Source: UBA1258 sp963643225 (GTDB lineage: Bacteria > Bacillota > Clostridia > Lachnospirales > Lachnospiraceae). From it: a stretch of 64,000 bases of DNA. The DNA lies in the NCBI GenBank assembly GCA_963643225.1, contig CAVIIX010000001.1, positions 62,001 to 126,000 on the forward strand, given 5' to 3'. The notes under the pieces are model-generated. The model searched no databases. It saw nothing but the letters and a program-made list of their open reading frames with translations, and was not told where the DNA came from. Positions 27,420-35,271 of this stretch are shown here, piece by piece (within the stretch, counting starts at the first letter, position 1; the number at the start of each line of letters is the position of its first letter). Both the position numbers and the translations under genes were made by a program.

Positions 27420-27701
27420 GTGACAAGAAAACAGTTACCATTAATATTAATGCTGATTGCGGGGGCGGTAACTTCAATTACCGTCTATTTCCGCGGTCTT
27501 GGTTTAAAAACAATGCTGCTTGCATTACTTGCAGCATTTGTAGCCTTTTATTTCTTTGGCTCGGTTATCAAAATGATTCTCGATGCCTTTGATAAAAGGA
27601 ATGAAAAGAGAGCCCTTGATGAGGGTGAGGTTTTTGAAAAGGAAACTAAAGAAGACGAAGAGGACCTTGCGGAAGTAAGCCAGGTTAAGCAGTCAGAATA
27701 A
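27420..27701 (+). CDS. Small membrane protein of the che cluster, function unknown
   Basis: 93 residues, GTG start one base after the cheD stop. Two membrane helices (about 6-24 and 28-52) are followed by a charged, strongly acidic tail (KETKEDEEDLAEVSQ). I do not recognise a named family. Its place between cheD and fliA and tight spacing show it is co-expressed with the motility genes; the tail would face the cytoplasm if both helices cross the membrane. Confidence 0.7.
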   Translation: MTRKQLPLILMLIAGAVTSITVYFRGLGLKTMLLALLAAFVAFYFFGSVIKMILDAFDKRNEKRALDEGEVFEKETKEDEEDLAEVSQVKQSE

Positions 27702-27748
27702 GTTCTTATTGGTAATGTGAGAACGATTACAGGGGATGGAATTCTTGC

Positions 27749-28513
27749 ATGGATGAACAGGGAAGAAAAAAATTATGGGAGAAATATTCTTCATCTAAAA
27801 CAGCTGAAGTAAGAGAACAGCTTATCTTAGAGTACGCTACGTTAGTAAAATTAGTAGCGGGGCGTCTTAGTATGTATTTAGGCTATAATGTTGAATATGA
27901 CGATCTTGTAAGCTATGGCATCTTTGGTTTAATCGATGCGATAGATAAATTTGATTATTTAAAAGACGTTAAATTTGAAACCTATGCTTCCCTTCGCATA
28001 AGAGGTTCAATCTTAGACCAGATTCGTAAAATGGACTGGATTCCCCGTACAGTCAGACAGAAGCAGAGAGAAATCGATCGTGCGATGCATGAAATTGAAA
28101 TAGAAACCGGCCACCCGGCCTCCGATGAAGAACTTGCTTCAAAATTAAACATTTCCGGTGATGAACTTTTAGAGTGGCAGGCTCAGCTAAATGTTACAAA
28201 TGTAATTTCCTTAAATGAATTCATGGAATCAGGCGCAGAGGTACCAAATGAAAGAAATTTGGCTTCTCACTTTGAAAGTCCTGAGGAAGTGGTTGATAAG
28301 CAGGAATTAAAGGAAAAACTTGCAGAATCTTTGGATATTTTAACAGAGAAAGAAAAACAGGTTATTCTTTTGTATTATTATGAAGAACTTACTTTAAAGG
28401 AAATAAGCTATACACTTGGGGTATCTGAATCAAGAGTTTCACAGCTTCACACGCGTGCCCTTCAGAAGATGCGTGAAAAGCTTGGAAAATACATGGGAAT
28501 TTTGGTACAATAA
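27749..28513 (+). CDS. fliA: Flagellar sigma factor FliA (SigD, sigma-28)
   Basis: 254 residues. Region 2 (ILEYATLVKLVAGRLSMYLGYNVEYDDLVSYGIFGLIDAIDKFD ... FETYASLRIRGSILDQIRKMDWIPR), region 3 (ASKLNISGDELLEWQ) and region 4 helix-turn-helix (LTLKEISYTLGVSESRVSQLHTRALQKMREKL) are all clear and of sigma-28/WhiG type. It transcribes late genes such as flagellin and receptors, which are not in this window. Same position (after cheD) as sigD in B. subtilis. Confidence 0.97.
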   Translation: MDEQGRKKLWEKYSSSKTAEVREQLILEYATLVKLVAGRLSMYLGYNVEYDDLVSYGIFGLIDAIDKFDYLKDVKFETYASLRIRGSILDQIRKMDWIPRTVRQKQREIDRAMHEIEIETGHPASDEELASKLNISGDELLEWQAQLNVTNVISLNEFMESGAEVPNERNLASHFESPEEVVDKQELKEKLAESLDILTEKEKQVILLYYYEELTLKEISYTLGVSESRVSQLHTRALQKMREKLGKYMGILVQ

Positions 28514-28552
28514 TATTAGTGTTCGTACATTCTGTTTTATGGGGGTAAGCAT

Positions 28553-30151
28553 ATGAATGGATATTTTCAGATCGTTCCTAAAGATGGCAGTTGTTTTATA
28601 AAGCTTGTACCGCCTACCGGTGAGGGCGAGCCTATCGACAAGGATGAAATATTAGAATATCTTTCCATTAAGAATATGACCTATGATGTAAAGGGTCTTA
28701 TTCTTGCCATGTCTCAATTATCTGATACACCTGTTTTTTTACCCACCAGCAATGATTTCATACATGCAGACGGAGAATATGTTAAGGTGAAATGTGCTCC
28801 CGACAATATGTCCGTAACCGTCAGGATAATTCCGCCATTTGAAGGCGGTCCACAGATGTCAAAAGAAGAATTCATGCGCGAATTTTCTGTTAAGGGTATC
28901 TGCTACGGATTTCTTGAGGATGAAATAGATGATTTTCTTAAGAAACGTGAATATTGCACTTCAAGAGTGTTATGTAAGGGTCTTCCGCCCGTTCATGGTA
29001 TTGATGCAAAAATAGAATATTTCTTTAATACAGACCCAAGAGTTAAGCCTACCTTAAATGAAGACGGAAGCGTTGACTTCTTTAATTTAAATACCATTAA
29101 TCACTGTAAGGAAGGCGATTTACTGGCACGTTTGCATCCTGCACAATTCGGTGAATCCGGAAAAAATGTTAAGGGTGAATACATTAAATCAAGGGATGTT
29201 AAGCCTGCTCAGCTAAAATACGGTCACAACATCCGCATAAGTGAGGATAAGACAGAGCTTTTTTCAGAGGTAAACGGGCATGTATCCTTGGTAGAAGGAA
29301 AAGTCTTTGTATCAAATGTATTTGAGGTTGAAAACGTTGATAATTCAATCGGTAACATTGACTATGACGGCTCCGTAAGAGTTAACGGTAATGTCTGTGA
29401 AAATTTTTCGGTTAAGGCTAAGGGCTCAATCGAAGTAAGGGGCGTTGTTGAAGGCGCTTATTTAGAGTCCGGTGAAAGCATTACAATTGCAAGAGGCATG
29501 AACGGCATGCATAAGGGCGTTTTAAAAGCCGGCGGCAATATCGTCACAAAATTTCTTGAAAATGCCAAGGCTACGGCAGGTGGCTTTGTTGAATCCGAAT
29601 CGATTCTTCATTCAGAGGTAATTGCAGGTACGGATGTAAAGGTTACCGGTAAAAAAGGCTTTATTGCAGGTGGCAGGACCTGTGCCACCAATTCAATAGA
29701 AGTTAAAAATTTAGGCTCAAATATGGGAGCCGATACAGTTGTTGAAGTAGGAATGGATACAACGGTTAAGACTACCATTCAGTCTATTCAGAAGCGTATC
29801 GTGGATATTACAAAACAGATTCAGACTATTAAACCTGTTTTGGAAGGTGCAAAGGCCAAGCTTTCCCAGGGCATAAAGATGTCTTCAGACCAGCTTTTGC
29901 AGATTCAGAAGCTTGCCACCTTACATAAAAGTCTTGCAGCCGAGCTTAGTGAAAAGACAACGGAGCTTAGCGGATATCAAAGTGAGCTTGATGCGGAGAA
30001 CATAAACAAAGGCAAGGTTATTGTAACCGGAGATGTTTATCCTGGTACAAAGGTATGCATCGGTGATGTGTCGATGGTAGTTAAAACAGAAATGAAACAT
30101 TGCCGCTTTATAAAAGAAGGCGGAGATGTTAAAATGGTTGGTATCTATTAA
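28553..30151 (+). CDS. FapA-family (DUF342) protein
   Basis: 532 residues. N-terminal mixed domain, then a right-handed parallel beta-helix region (repeated short Gly-rich turns such as GSVRVNGNV, AKGSIEVRGVVEGAYLESGESITIARGMNG, about 270-400), then a coiled coil (about 405-490), the typical DUF342/FapA layout. In Vibrio FapA binds unphosphorylated EIIA-Glc and controls polar flagella; whether the clostridial protein does this is unknown. Ends 24 bases before the next motility-cluster gene. Confidence 0.8.
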   Translation: MNGYFQIVPKDGSCFIKLVPPTGEGEPIDKDEILEYLSIKNMTYDVKGLILAMSQLSDTPVFLPTSNDFIHADGEYVKVKCAPDNMSVTVRIIPPFEGGPQMSKEEFMREFSVKGICYGFLEDEIDDFLKKREYCTSRVLCKGLPPVHGIDAKIEYFFNTDPRVKPTLNEDGSVDFFNLNTINHCKEGDLLARLHPAQFGESGKNVKGEYIKSRDVKPAQLKYGHNIRISEDKTELFSEVNGHVSLVEGKVFVSNVFEVENVDNSIGNIDYDGSVRVNGNVCENFSVKAKGSIEVRGVVEGAYLESGESITIARGMNGMHKGVLKAGGNIVTKFLENAKATAGGFVESESILHSEVIAGTDVKVTGKKGFIAGGRTCATNSIEVKNLGSNMGADTVVEVGMDTTVKTTIQSIQKRIVDITKQIQTIKPVLEGAKAKLSQGIKMSSDQLLQIQKLATLHKSLAAELSEKTTELSGYQSELDAENINKGKVIVTGDVYPGTKVCIGDVSMVVKTEMKHCRFIKEGGDVKMVGIY

Positions 30152-30175
30152 CAGACTTTCTGTTGGAGGGGTAAA

Positions 30176-30508
30176 ATGGGACTTGGACCAATGGAAATTT
30201 CAGGTGGCATGTCACGCGTTAACGATTATGCCCAGCTTAAGCAGGTGCAGGACAATAAAGGTCTTGTGGATCAGGCAAACTTTGCGGGGCAGTTTAAAAA
30301 GGAAGTTGAGACACGTACCGAAACCGTTAAACGGGGAGATGACACAAGCAACAATCAGAAAAAGTTTGATGCCAAGGAAAAGGGTTCAAACGAATATGCC
30401 GGTGATGGCGGCAAGAGGCGTGAAGATGAAAAGGAAAGCGATAAGCTAAGTTTACAGGGCAGAGTTATCGTAAAAGGCGCAACATCAAGTTTTGACATAA
30501 GGATATGA
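30176..30508 (+). CDS. Small hydrophilic protein of the fla cluster, function unknown
   Basis: 110 residues, preceded by GGAGGGG. Highly charged and probably disordered (KKEVETRTETVKRGDD ... KEKGSNEYAGDGGKRREDEKESDKL) with a short ordered-looking end (LQGRVIVKGATSSFDIRI). No recognised domain. Conserved-looking position after the DUF342 gene and in the same operon suggests a motility role. Confidence 0.65.
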   Translation: MGLGPMEISGGMSRVNDYAQLKQVQDNKGLVDQANFAGQFKKEVETRTETVKRGDDTSNNQKKFDAKEKGSNEYAGDGGKRREDEKESDKLSLQGRVIVKGATSSFDIRI

Positions 30509-30515
30509 TATTTAA

Positions 30516-31385
30516 ATGAGTGTTACGGAAATAGTATTACTGATTTTAGGAGCCGTTTTTTTCACAGTAAGCTTCTTTATACCCGATAACAGGAAAGAAG
30601 AAGAAAGAATTACCGAAGAAGAAATTAAGGCTTTAATTGAAAAGGAAATGGAAGCTGCAAAAAGCAGAATTGACGATATGGTTGAAGAAACCGTCAATTA
30701 TTCCGTTGAAAAAACAGAGAGAGCCTTAGAACGTCTTTCCAATGAAAAGATTATGGCAGTTGATGAATATTCGGAAACTGTTTTAAAGAAGATTAACGAT
30801 AATCACAATGAAGCCGTTTTTCTTTATGATATGCTTAACGATAAGGATGAAAAGCTTAAAAATACCGGGGAAGAATTAAAGGTTTCAAAGACTGAATTGG
30901 AACTTGAAAAGTCAGAGCTTGAGCGTAAGAAAAAGGAAGAAGAGGAAAAACAAAAAAAGCAGGAAGAAATAAAGCGTATAGAGGAAGAAACAAAGAAACG
31001 TCTTGAAGAAGAACAGGCTGCGAAAGAAAAGAAATTACAGGAAATAAAGGAGAAGGAAGAAAAGCCTGTATTTACACCCTTTGTACCTGAAAGGGTTGAG
31101 GTGGTGGACGGAGTGGCAGTTACTGTTTCAGAAGCCAAGAAAACTAAAAAGACTGAAAGCGTTAAAAACGAAATCAGATCTGAAGAAAAGCCCTTTAAGG
31201 AACTTAAGCCTTCAGATGTAACACTTTCCTTTGACTTAGATAATCAGGGTAAGAAAAATTCCAACGAACAAATAAGAAGGCTCCATGAAGAAGGAAAATC
31301 AAACATGCAGATTGCTAAGGAATTAGGTCTGGGCGTAGGAGAAGTAAAGCTTGTAATTGATTTATTTTCATCTAAAAAAAGATAA
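30516..31385 (+). CDS. SwrB-like DUF6115 protein: membrane anchor, coiled coil, C-terminal helix-turn-helix
   Basis: 289 residues. One N-terminal membrane helix (about 5-21, IVLLILGAVFFTVSFFI), a long coiled coil (about 25-180, with KKEEEEKQKKQEEIKRIEE), a linker, and at the end an HTH-like unit (NEQIRRLHEEGKSNMQIAKELGLGVGEVKLVIDLF). This architecture and its place between fliA and rpsB match swrB/ylxL of B. subtilis, which promotes export-gate activation. The protein is much longer than SwrB (about 167 residues) because of the coil. Homology to SwrB is inferred from build and position, not proven. Confidence 0.7.
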   Translation: MSVTEIVLLILGAVFFTVSFFIPDNRKEEERITEEEIKALIEKEMEAAKSRIDDMVEETVNYSVEKTERALERLSNEKIMAVDEYSETVLKKINDNHNEAVFLYDMLNDKDEKLKNTGEELKVSKTELELEKSELERKKKEEEEKQKKQEEIKRIEEETKKRLEEEQAAKEKKLQEIKEKEEKPVFTPFVPERVEVVDGVAVTVSEAKKTKKTESVKNEIRSEEKPFKELKPSDVTLSFDLDNQGKKNSNEQIRRLHEEGKSNMQIAKELGLGVGEVKLVIDLFSSKKR

Positions 31386-31409
31386 AGCTTTAAGCTATGG
31401 GGAATGAGA

Positions 31410-31883
31410 ATGTCTTTATTTTTTGATAAAGCCTTTAAAAAATCCAATAAAAAGAAGATTTATCCAAAGGCTATGGAAATTAAAAAAGAAAAAATTAATA
31501 CACCTGACGAAAAATCAACTCCCTTAACAACACCTTTGATTATTCCAAAGGCCGAATATAAGGTTACTAAGGAAGATATTAAGGAAATAGTTACGCAGTC
31601 TGATAAAGAGACTTCTGCAGAGACTCTTACAAAAATTCAGGAATTTTTAGATAAGGACTTAACAAAGACAGAGGAAATCCTACACAGAGAAAACGTTAAG
31701 GTGTACAGAAACGTTCAGGCAGTGGTGGTAGAAGAAGCAAAGAGGGTTTCTTTGGGGGTTAAGGAAGAAAGCGAAGGAATAAAGAAAAAGCTTAAAGCAG
31801 GTACTGTTTTTGCAATTCTTGCATTTTCCTTTGCAGTACTTGATTTAATATTTAACATACTGACATGGCTTGAAATATTGTAA
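31410..31883 (+). CDS. Tail-anchored protein, last gene of the fla/che operon, function unknown
   Basis: 157 residues from the ATG at 31410, 7 bases after GGGG (31399-31402); an ATG at 31404 is too close. Basic N-terminus, charged helical centre (VTKEDIKEIVTQSDKET ... IQEFLDKDLTKTEEILHREN) and a single C-terminal membrane helix (about 134-154, AGTVFAILAFSFAVLDLIFNIL). No family recognised. Followed by a strong terminator. Confidence 0.65.
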   Translation: MSLFFDKAFKKSNKKKIYPKAMEIKKEKINTPDEKSTPLTTPLIIPKAEYKVTKEDIKEIVTQSDKETSAETLTKIQEFLDKDLTKTEEILHRENVKVYRNVQAVVVEEAKRVSLGVKEESEGIKKKLKAGTVFAILAFSFAVLDLIFNILTWLEIL

Positions 31884-31890
31884 ATTAAGT

Positions 31891-31915
31891 CCCTCTTTAT
31901 AAAGAGGGATTTTTT
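31891..31915 (+). terminator. Intrinsic terminator ending the fla/che operon
   Basis: CCCTCTTT-AT-AAAGAGGG at 31891-31908 is a perfect palindrome followed by A and six T (31910-31915). Confidence 0.93.
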
Positions 31916-31968
31916 ACATATAGGAAATTGCGTTGCAATTCAATATATGAAAAAAAGCACTAGGTGCC
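31916..31968 (+). repeat. Palindromic intergenic element, copy 2
   Basis: ACATATAGGAAATTGC at 31916-31931 pairs, with few mismatches, with GCAATTCAATATATG at 31935-31949, and is followed by A/T bases and the small hairpin GCAC-TAG-GTGC (31957-31967). Same order and orientation as copy 1; starts on the base after the terminator T tract. Confidence 0.85.
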
Positions 31969-32057
31969 AAGGATGCGTTTACCTAAGATAAAAAGCCCTG
32001 AGAGTATCGCACTGCGGCGGATTGAAACAATACAAGCAGGATTCTTTTGAAAAATAC

Positions 32058-32086
32058 TTGCAAGGGATAGACAATAATGCTATAAT
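32058..32086 (+). promoter_or_regulatory. SigA-type promoter of rpsB-tsf
   Basis: TTGCAA at 32058-32063, 17-base spacer, TATAAT at 32081-32086. Predicted start near 32,093, giving a leader of about 127 bases. Confidence 0.8.
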
Positions 32087-32092
32087 CGATAC

Positions 32093-32219
32093 GCTGTGAC
32101 AAAAAGGCACGTGTATTTTGCATGTAAAAATATGCATATCCCCGTCGGTGCCGGTTGACGCCCGGTGGACGGAAATCAGGAGATACACGGATGATTAAAC
32201 CAAAATGGAGGATTTTAAA
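32093..32219 (+). promoter_or_regulatory. Structured 5' leader of rpsB
   Basis: Two competing pairings can be drawn by eye: GGCAC (32106-32110) with GTGCC (32148-32152), enclosing an inner TGCAT/ATGCA stem (32119-32123 / 32132-32136); and CGTGTAT (32110-32116) with ATACACG (32183-32189), next to the ribosome site of the upstream ORF. Leaders of rpsB are known autoregulatory targets of S2 in other bacteria (established for enterobacteria); a similar role here is inference. No recognised riboswitch class. The preceding stretch 31969-32057 holds nothing I can identify. Confidence 0.45.
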
Positions 32220-32223
32220 ATGA
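32191..32223 (+). CDS. Ten-codon upstream ORF coupled to rpsB
   Basis: ATG at 32191 has AGGAG at 32178-32182 eight bases upstream. It encodes MIKPKWRILK and stops with TGA at 32221-32223, which overlaps the rpsB ATG (ATGA). The rpsB ribosome site TGGAGG (32206-32211) lies inside it. Ribosomes translating it would cross the rpsB initiation region, so it may act as a leader peptide. Too short for statistics; coding status unproven. Confidence 0.4.
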   Translation: MIKPKWRILK

Positions 32224-32978
32224 GCGTTATTTCAATGAAACAGTTACTTGAAGCAGGTGTTCACTTTGGACACCAGACCAGAAGATGGAACCCTAAGATG
32301 GCTCCCTATATCTTCACAGAAAGAAACGGTATCCACATCATCGATCTTCAGAAGTCAGTTGGTAAGGTAGACGAAGCTTACAACGCAATTTCCGATATCG
32401 TTGCTCAGGGTGGTACAATTCTTTTCGTAGGTACAAAGAAGCAGGCACAGGATGCTGTTAAAACAGAAGCTGAAAGATGCGGTATGTACTACGTTAACGA
32501 AAGATGGCTTGGCGGTATGCTTACAAACTTCAAGACCATCCAGTCCAGAATTGCAAGATTAAAAGCAATCGAAACAATGTCACAGGATGGCACCTTCGAT
32601 GTTCTTCCTAAGAAGGAAGTTGCAAAATTACAGAAGGAATGGGAAAAGCTTGAAAAGAACCTTGGCGGTATCAAGGACATGAAGAGAATTCCCGATGCTA
32701 TCTTTGTTGTAGATCCTAAGAAGGAACACATCTGTGTTCAGGAAGCACATGCACTTGGTATTACCTTACTTGGTATCGGCGATACAAACTGCGATCCTGA
32801 AGAACTTGACTATATTATCCCCGGCAATGATGATGCCATCAGAGCCGTAAAGCTTATCGTTGCAAAGATGGCAGACGCTGTTATTGAAGCTAACCAGGGC
32901 GAAACAGCTGATGCTGCAGACGCTAATGCTGATGCAGAAGCTGAAGCTACAGACATCGAAGAAGTAGCAGAAGCTTAA
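32220..32978 (+). CDS. rpsB: 30S ribosomal protein S2
   Basis: 252 residues from ATG 32220, placed 8 bases after TGGAGG; an in-frame ATG at 32205 lies on the ribosome site. Canonical start MSVISMKQLLEAGVHFGHQTRRWNPKMAPYIFTERNGIHIIDLQ and core GTKKQAQ, NERWLGGMLTNF, IPDAIFVVDP. The acidic Ala-rich C-terminal tail (about 25 residues) is common in this family. tsf follows as in most bacteria. Confidence 0.99.
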   Translation: MSVISMKQLLEAGVHFGHQTRRWNPKMAPYIFTERNGIHIIDLQKSVGKVDEAYNAISDIVAQGGTILFVGTKKQAQDAVKTEAERCGMYYVNERWLGGMLTNFKTIQSRIARLKAIETMSQDGTFDVLPKKEVAKLQKEWEKLEKNLGGIKDMKRIPDAIFVVDPKKEHICVQEAHALGITLLGIGDTNCDPEELDYIIPGNDDAIRAVKLIVAKMADAVIEANQGETADAADANADAEAEATDIEEVAEA

Positions 32979-33023
32979 TTTACTCACTTAAATTAAACTA
33001 AATTACAAAAGGAGAATATAATC

Positions 33024-33935
33024 ATGGCAGAAATTACCGCAAGCATGGTAAAAGAATTACGTGAAATGACCGGTGCCGGAATGATGGATTGCAAGAAGGC
33101 ACTTGCTGAAACAAACGGAAATATGGACGAAGCTGTTGAATTCTTAAGAAAGAGCGGCGCTGCAAAGATGGAAAAGAAAGCAAGCCGTATCGCAGCAGAA
33201 GGTATTTGCCGTGTTGCACTTACTGACGGAAAGGCAGTTGTTGTAGAGGTTAACTCTGAAACAGACTTCGTTGCAAAGAATGAAGTATTCCAGGAATTTG
33301 TACAGGAAGTAGCCAACAAGGCTCTTGCCTCCGGTTTAAACGGCGGTAAGGACGGCGAAGATGTTCAGACACTTCTTGATGGCGGTCTTACAGAAATCAT
33401 TGCTGAAAAGACCTTAAAGATTGGTGAAAAGCTTTCCTTTAGAAGATTTGAAAAGGCTGAAGGCGACTGTGTTGTATCCTACATTCACGGTGGCGGACGT
33501 ATCGGCGTTTTGGTTGTTGGTAACGGCGCAGGCAGCTCCGATGCAGTTAAGGAAGCTTTAACAAACGTTGCAATGCAGGTTGCTGCATTAAGCCCTAAAT
33601 TCATCTCTCAGAAGGATGTCGCTCAGGACTTCATCGCAAAAGAAAAAGAAATCATTTTAGCTCAGATTGAAAACGATCCCAAGGAAGCTGCTAAGCCTGA
33701 CAAGGTTAAGGAAGGCATGGTAATGGGTCGTATCAATAAGGAAATGAAGGAAGTTTGCTTACTTGATCAGGTTTATGTTAAGGCTGAAGACGGAAAGCAG
33801 TCCGTTGCCAAATACCTTGAAGCCGTTGACAAGAACCTTACAATCGCTAAATTCATTCGTTTCGAAGTTGGTGAAGGTATGGAAAAGAAGGTTGATGACT
33901 TCGCTGCAGAGGTTGCTGCTCAGGCAGGTATGTAG
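33024..33935 (+). CDS. tsf: Translation elongation factor Ts
   Basis: 303 residues. N-terminal UBA-like domain (ITASMVKELREMTGAGMMDCKKAL) and the EF-Tu contact motif TDFVAKN are present. AAAGGAG ribosome site before the ATG. EF-Ts exchanges nucleotide on EF-Tu. Confidence 0.99.
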   Translation: MAEITASMVKELREMTGAGMMDCKKALAETNGNMDEAVEFLRKSGAAKMEKKASRIAAEGICRVALTDGKAVVVEVNSETDFVAKNEVFQEFVQEVANKALASGLNGGKDGEDVQTLLDGGLTEIIAEKTLKIGEKLSFRRFEKAEGDCVVSYIHGGGRIGVLVVGNGAGSSDAVKEALTNVAMQVAALSPKFISQKDVAQDFIAKEKEIILAQIENDPKEAAKPDKVKEGMVMGRINKEMKEVCLLDQVYVKAEDGKQSVAKYLEAVDKNLTIAKFIRFEVGEGMEKKVDDFAAEVAAQAGM

Positions 33936-33944
33936 TATATAAAA

Positions 33945-33999
33945 GGCACGTAGTGCATTTTTAAACATATAGTGAATTGCGACGCAATTTCCTATATGT
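33945..33999 (-). repeat. Palindromic intergenic element, copy 3 (inverted)
   Basis: Read on the minus strand it has the same order as copies 1 and 2: a large palindrome (33965-33999, arms ACATATAGTGAATTGC and GCAATTTCCTATATGT) followed by the small hairpin GCAC-TAC-GTGC (33946-33956). It sits between tsf and the tsf terminator, so it is transcribed with tsf. Confidence 0.85.
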
Positions 34000-34003
34000 A
34001 AAT

Positions 34004-34030
34004 AAAGGTGGTCATTATGACCACCTTTTT
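34004..34030 (+). terminator. Intrinsic terminator after tsf
   Basis: AAAGGTGGTCAT at 34004-34015 pairs with ATGACCACCTTT at 34017-34028 around a single central base (the real loop will be a few bases larger), followed by further T. Confidence 0.9.
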
Positions 34031-34060
34031 ATCGTACATGAAACTTTAGGAAGTTAATTT

Positions 34061-34771
34061 ATGAAAGAGAAAAGTGCATTTTTAAAGGGAATGCGTGATG
34101 GCTTACCTATAGGCCTTGGATATTTTGCCGTTTCCTTTTCCCTTGGAATAATGGCAAAGAAGGGTGGTCTTACACCTTTTATGGGTTTCTTTTCAAGCTT
34201 ATTTACAAGAGCTTCGGCGGGAGAATATGCAGTATATTCGGTTATTGCAATAGGCGGTACCTATTGGGAAGCTTTTATAATTTCAATAATTGCAAATGCA
34301 AGATATTTGCTTATGAACTGTGCCTTAAGTCAGAAATTTTCTGATGGGACAAAAATGCTTACAAGAATTCTTGTGGGCTGCTTGTGCACAGACGAAATAT
34401 TCGGTATTTCAATTGCATGGCCAGGTAAATTAAAGCCTGCATATCCCTTTGGCGCTACTATTGTGGCAGGTCCAATGTGGGCCTTTGGAACGGCCCTTGG
34501 TATTGTGGCAGGAGGCGCACTTCCTGTACGCGTTGTATCTGCATTAAGCGTAGCCCTTTACGGCATGTTTTTAGCTATTATCGTGCCTCCTTCTAAAAAG
34601 GATAAGGCAGTAATGTGCTCTGTTTTATTAAGCTTTGCATTAAGCTTTGCATGTGCCTATGCGCCTTTAATAAAAGAAATCAGTTCAGGCACCAAAACCA
34701 TTGTTTTAACAGTTTTAATATCTGCTTTGTTTGCACTTATTAAGCCTGTTGAAGTAAAGGAGGAAAATTAA
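34061..34771 (+). CDS. azlC: AzlC family branched-chain amino acid export permease
   Basis: 236 residues, polytopic. AzlC signatures: GMRDGLPIGLGYFAVSFSLGIMAKKGGLTPF near the N-terminus and NARYLLMNCALSQKF. Together with AzlD it exports branched-chain amino acids or analogues (known from azaleucine resistance in B. subtilis). First gene of the accessory block downstream of tsf; no clear promoter was seen in the 30 bases after the terminator. Confidence 0.92.
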   Translation: MKEKSAFLKGMRDGLPIGLGYFAVSFSLGIMAKKGGLTPFMGFFSSLFTRASAGEYAVYSVIAIGGTYWEAFIISIIANARYLLMNCALSQKFSDGTKMLTRILVGCLCTDEIFGISIAWPGKLKPAYPFGATIVAGPMWAFGTALGIVAGGALPVRVVSALSVALYGMFLAIIVPPSKKDKAVMCSVLLSFALSFACAYAPLIKEISSGTKTIVLTVLISALFALIKPVEVKEEN

Positions 34772-35083
34772 ATGAATGAAACAGTTAAAATCCTTCTTTA
34801 TATTTTAATAATGATTTTAGTGACAAACGGTATAAGAGTGCTTCCTTTAACACTTATCCGTAAGCCCATTAAAAACCGTTTTATACAAAGCTTTTTATAT
34901 TATGTGCCTTACGTAACTCTTGCGGTTATGACTTTCCCTGCAATTATGGAAGCTACTCAGTCACCAATTGCCGGGGCGGCGGCTTTAGTGGCAGGTATTA
35001 TTGCAGCATTTTGCGGTCTTGGACTGTTTCCGGTTTCGATTATATGCTGTGTAATTGTATTTATTCTTGAGCTTTTCTTGTAA
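34772..35083 (+). CDS. azlD: AzlD family transport subunit
   Basis: 103 residues with three to four membrane helices and the pattern TNGIRVLPLTLIRKPIKNRFIQSFLYYVPYVTLAVMTFPAIM. Starts on the base after the azlC stop; AAGGAGG precedes its ATG. Works as a pair with AzlC. Confidence 0.92.
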   Translation: MNETVKILLYILIMILVTNGIRVLPLTLIRKPIKNRFIQSFLYYVPYVTLAVMTFPAIMEATQSPIAGAAALVAGIIAAFCGLGLFPVSIICCVIVFILELFL

Positions 35084-35184
35084 TTAGTGGTTTAAATTTA
35101 AAACACCACAATATAATGTATTGGATATTACTTTACATAACACAATATATGGAAAATTAACTCAGGCAAAAACGCAACATATAG

Positions 35185-35213
35185 TTGTGTTTATTAAAAA
35201 ACAATGCTATAAT
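35185..35213 (+). promoter_or_regulatory. SigA-type promoter of the BMP lipoprotein gene
   Basis: TTGTGT at 35185-35190, 17-base spacer, TATAAT at 35208-35213. A perfect 7-bp stem (TACGCAC 35218-35224 / GTGCGTA 35238-35244) begins at about the predicted transcript 5' end; its loop contains a GGGAGG. Such a stem can protect mRNA or be an operator. Confidence 0.65.
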
Positions 35214-35271
35214 CAAATACGCACGGGAGGTTTATGTGTGCGTAAAATATTTTAGTGGGAGGACTAATCCA

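Noticed and set aside
32093..32190. Known riboswitch upstream of rpsB
   Set aside because: The gene codes for a ribosomal protein and the leader shows no conserved core of any riboswitch class I know; kept only as a structured leader.
35234..35245. Three-codon leader ORF before the BMP lipoprotein gene
   Set aside because: Its ribosome-site-like GGGAGG is only three bases from the ATG, too close for initiation, and lies in a hairpin loop.
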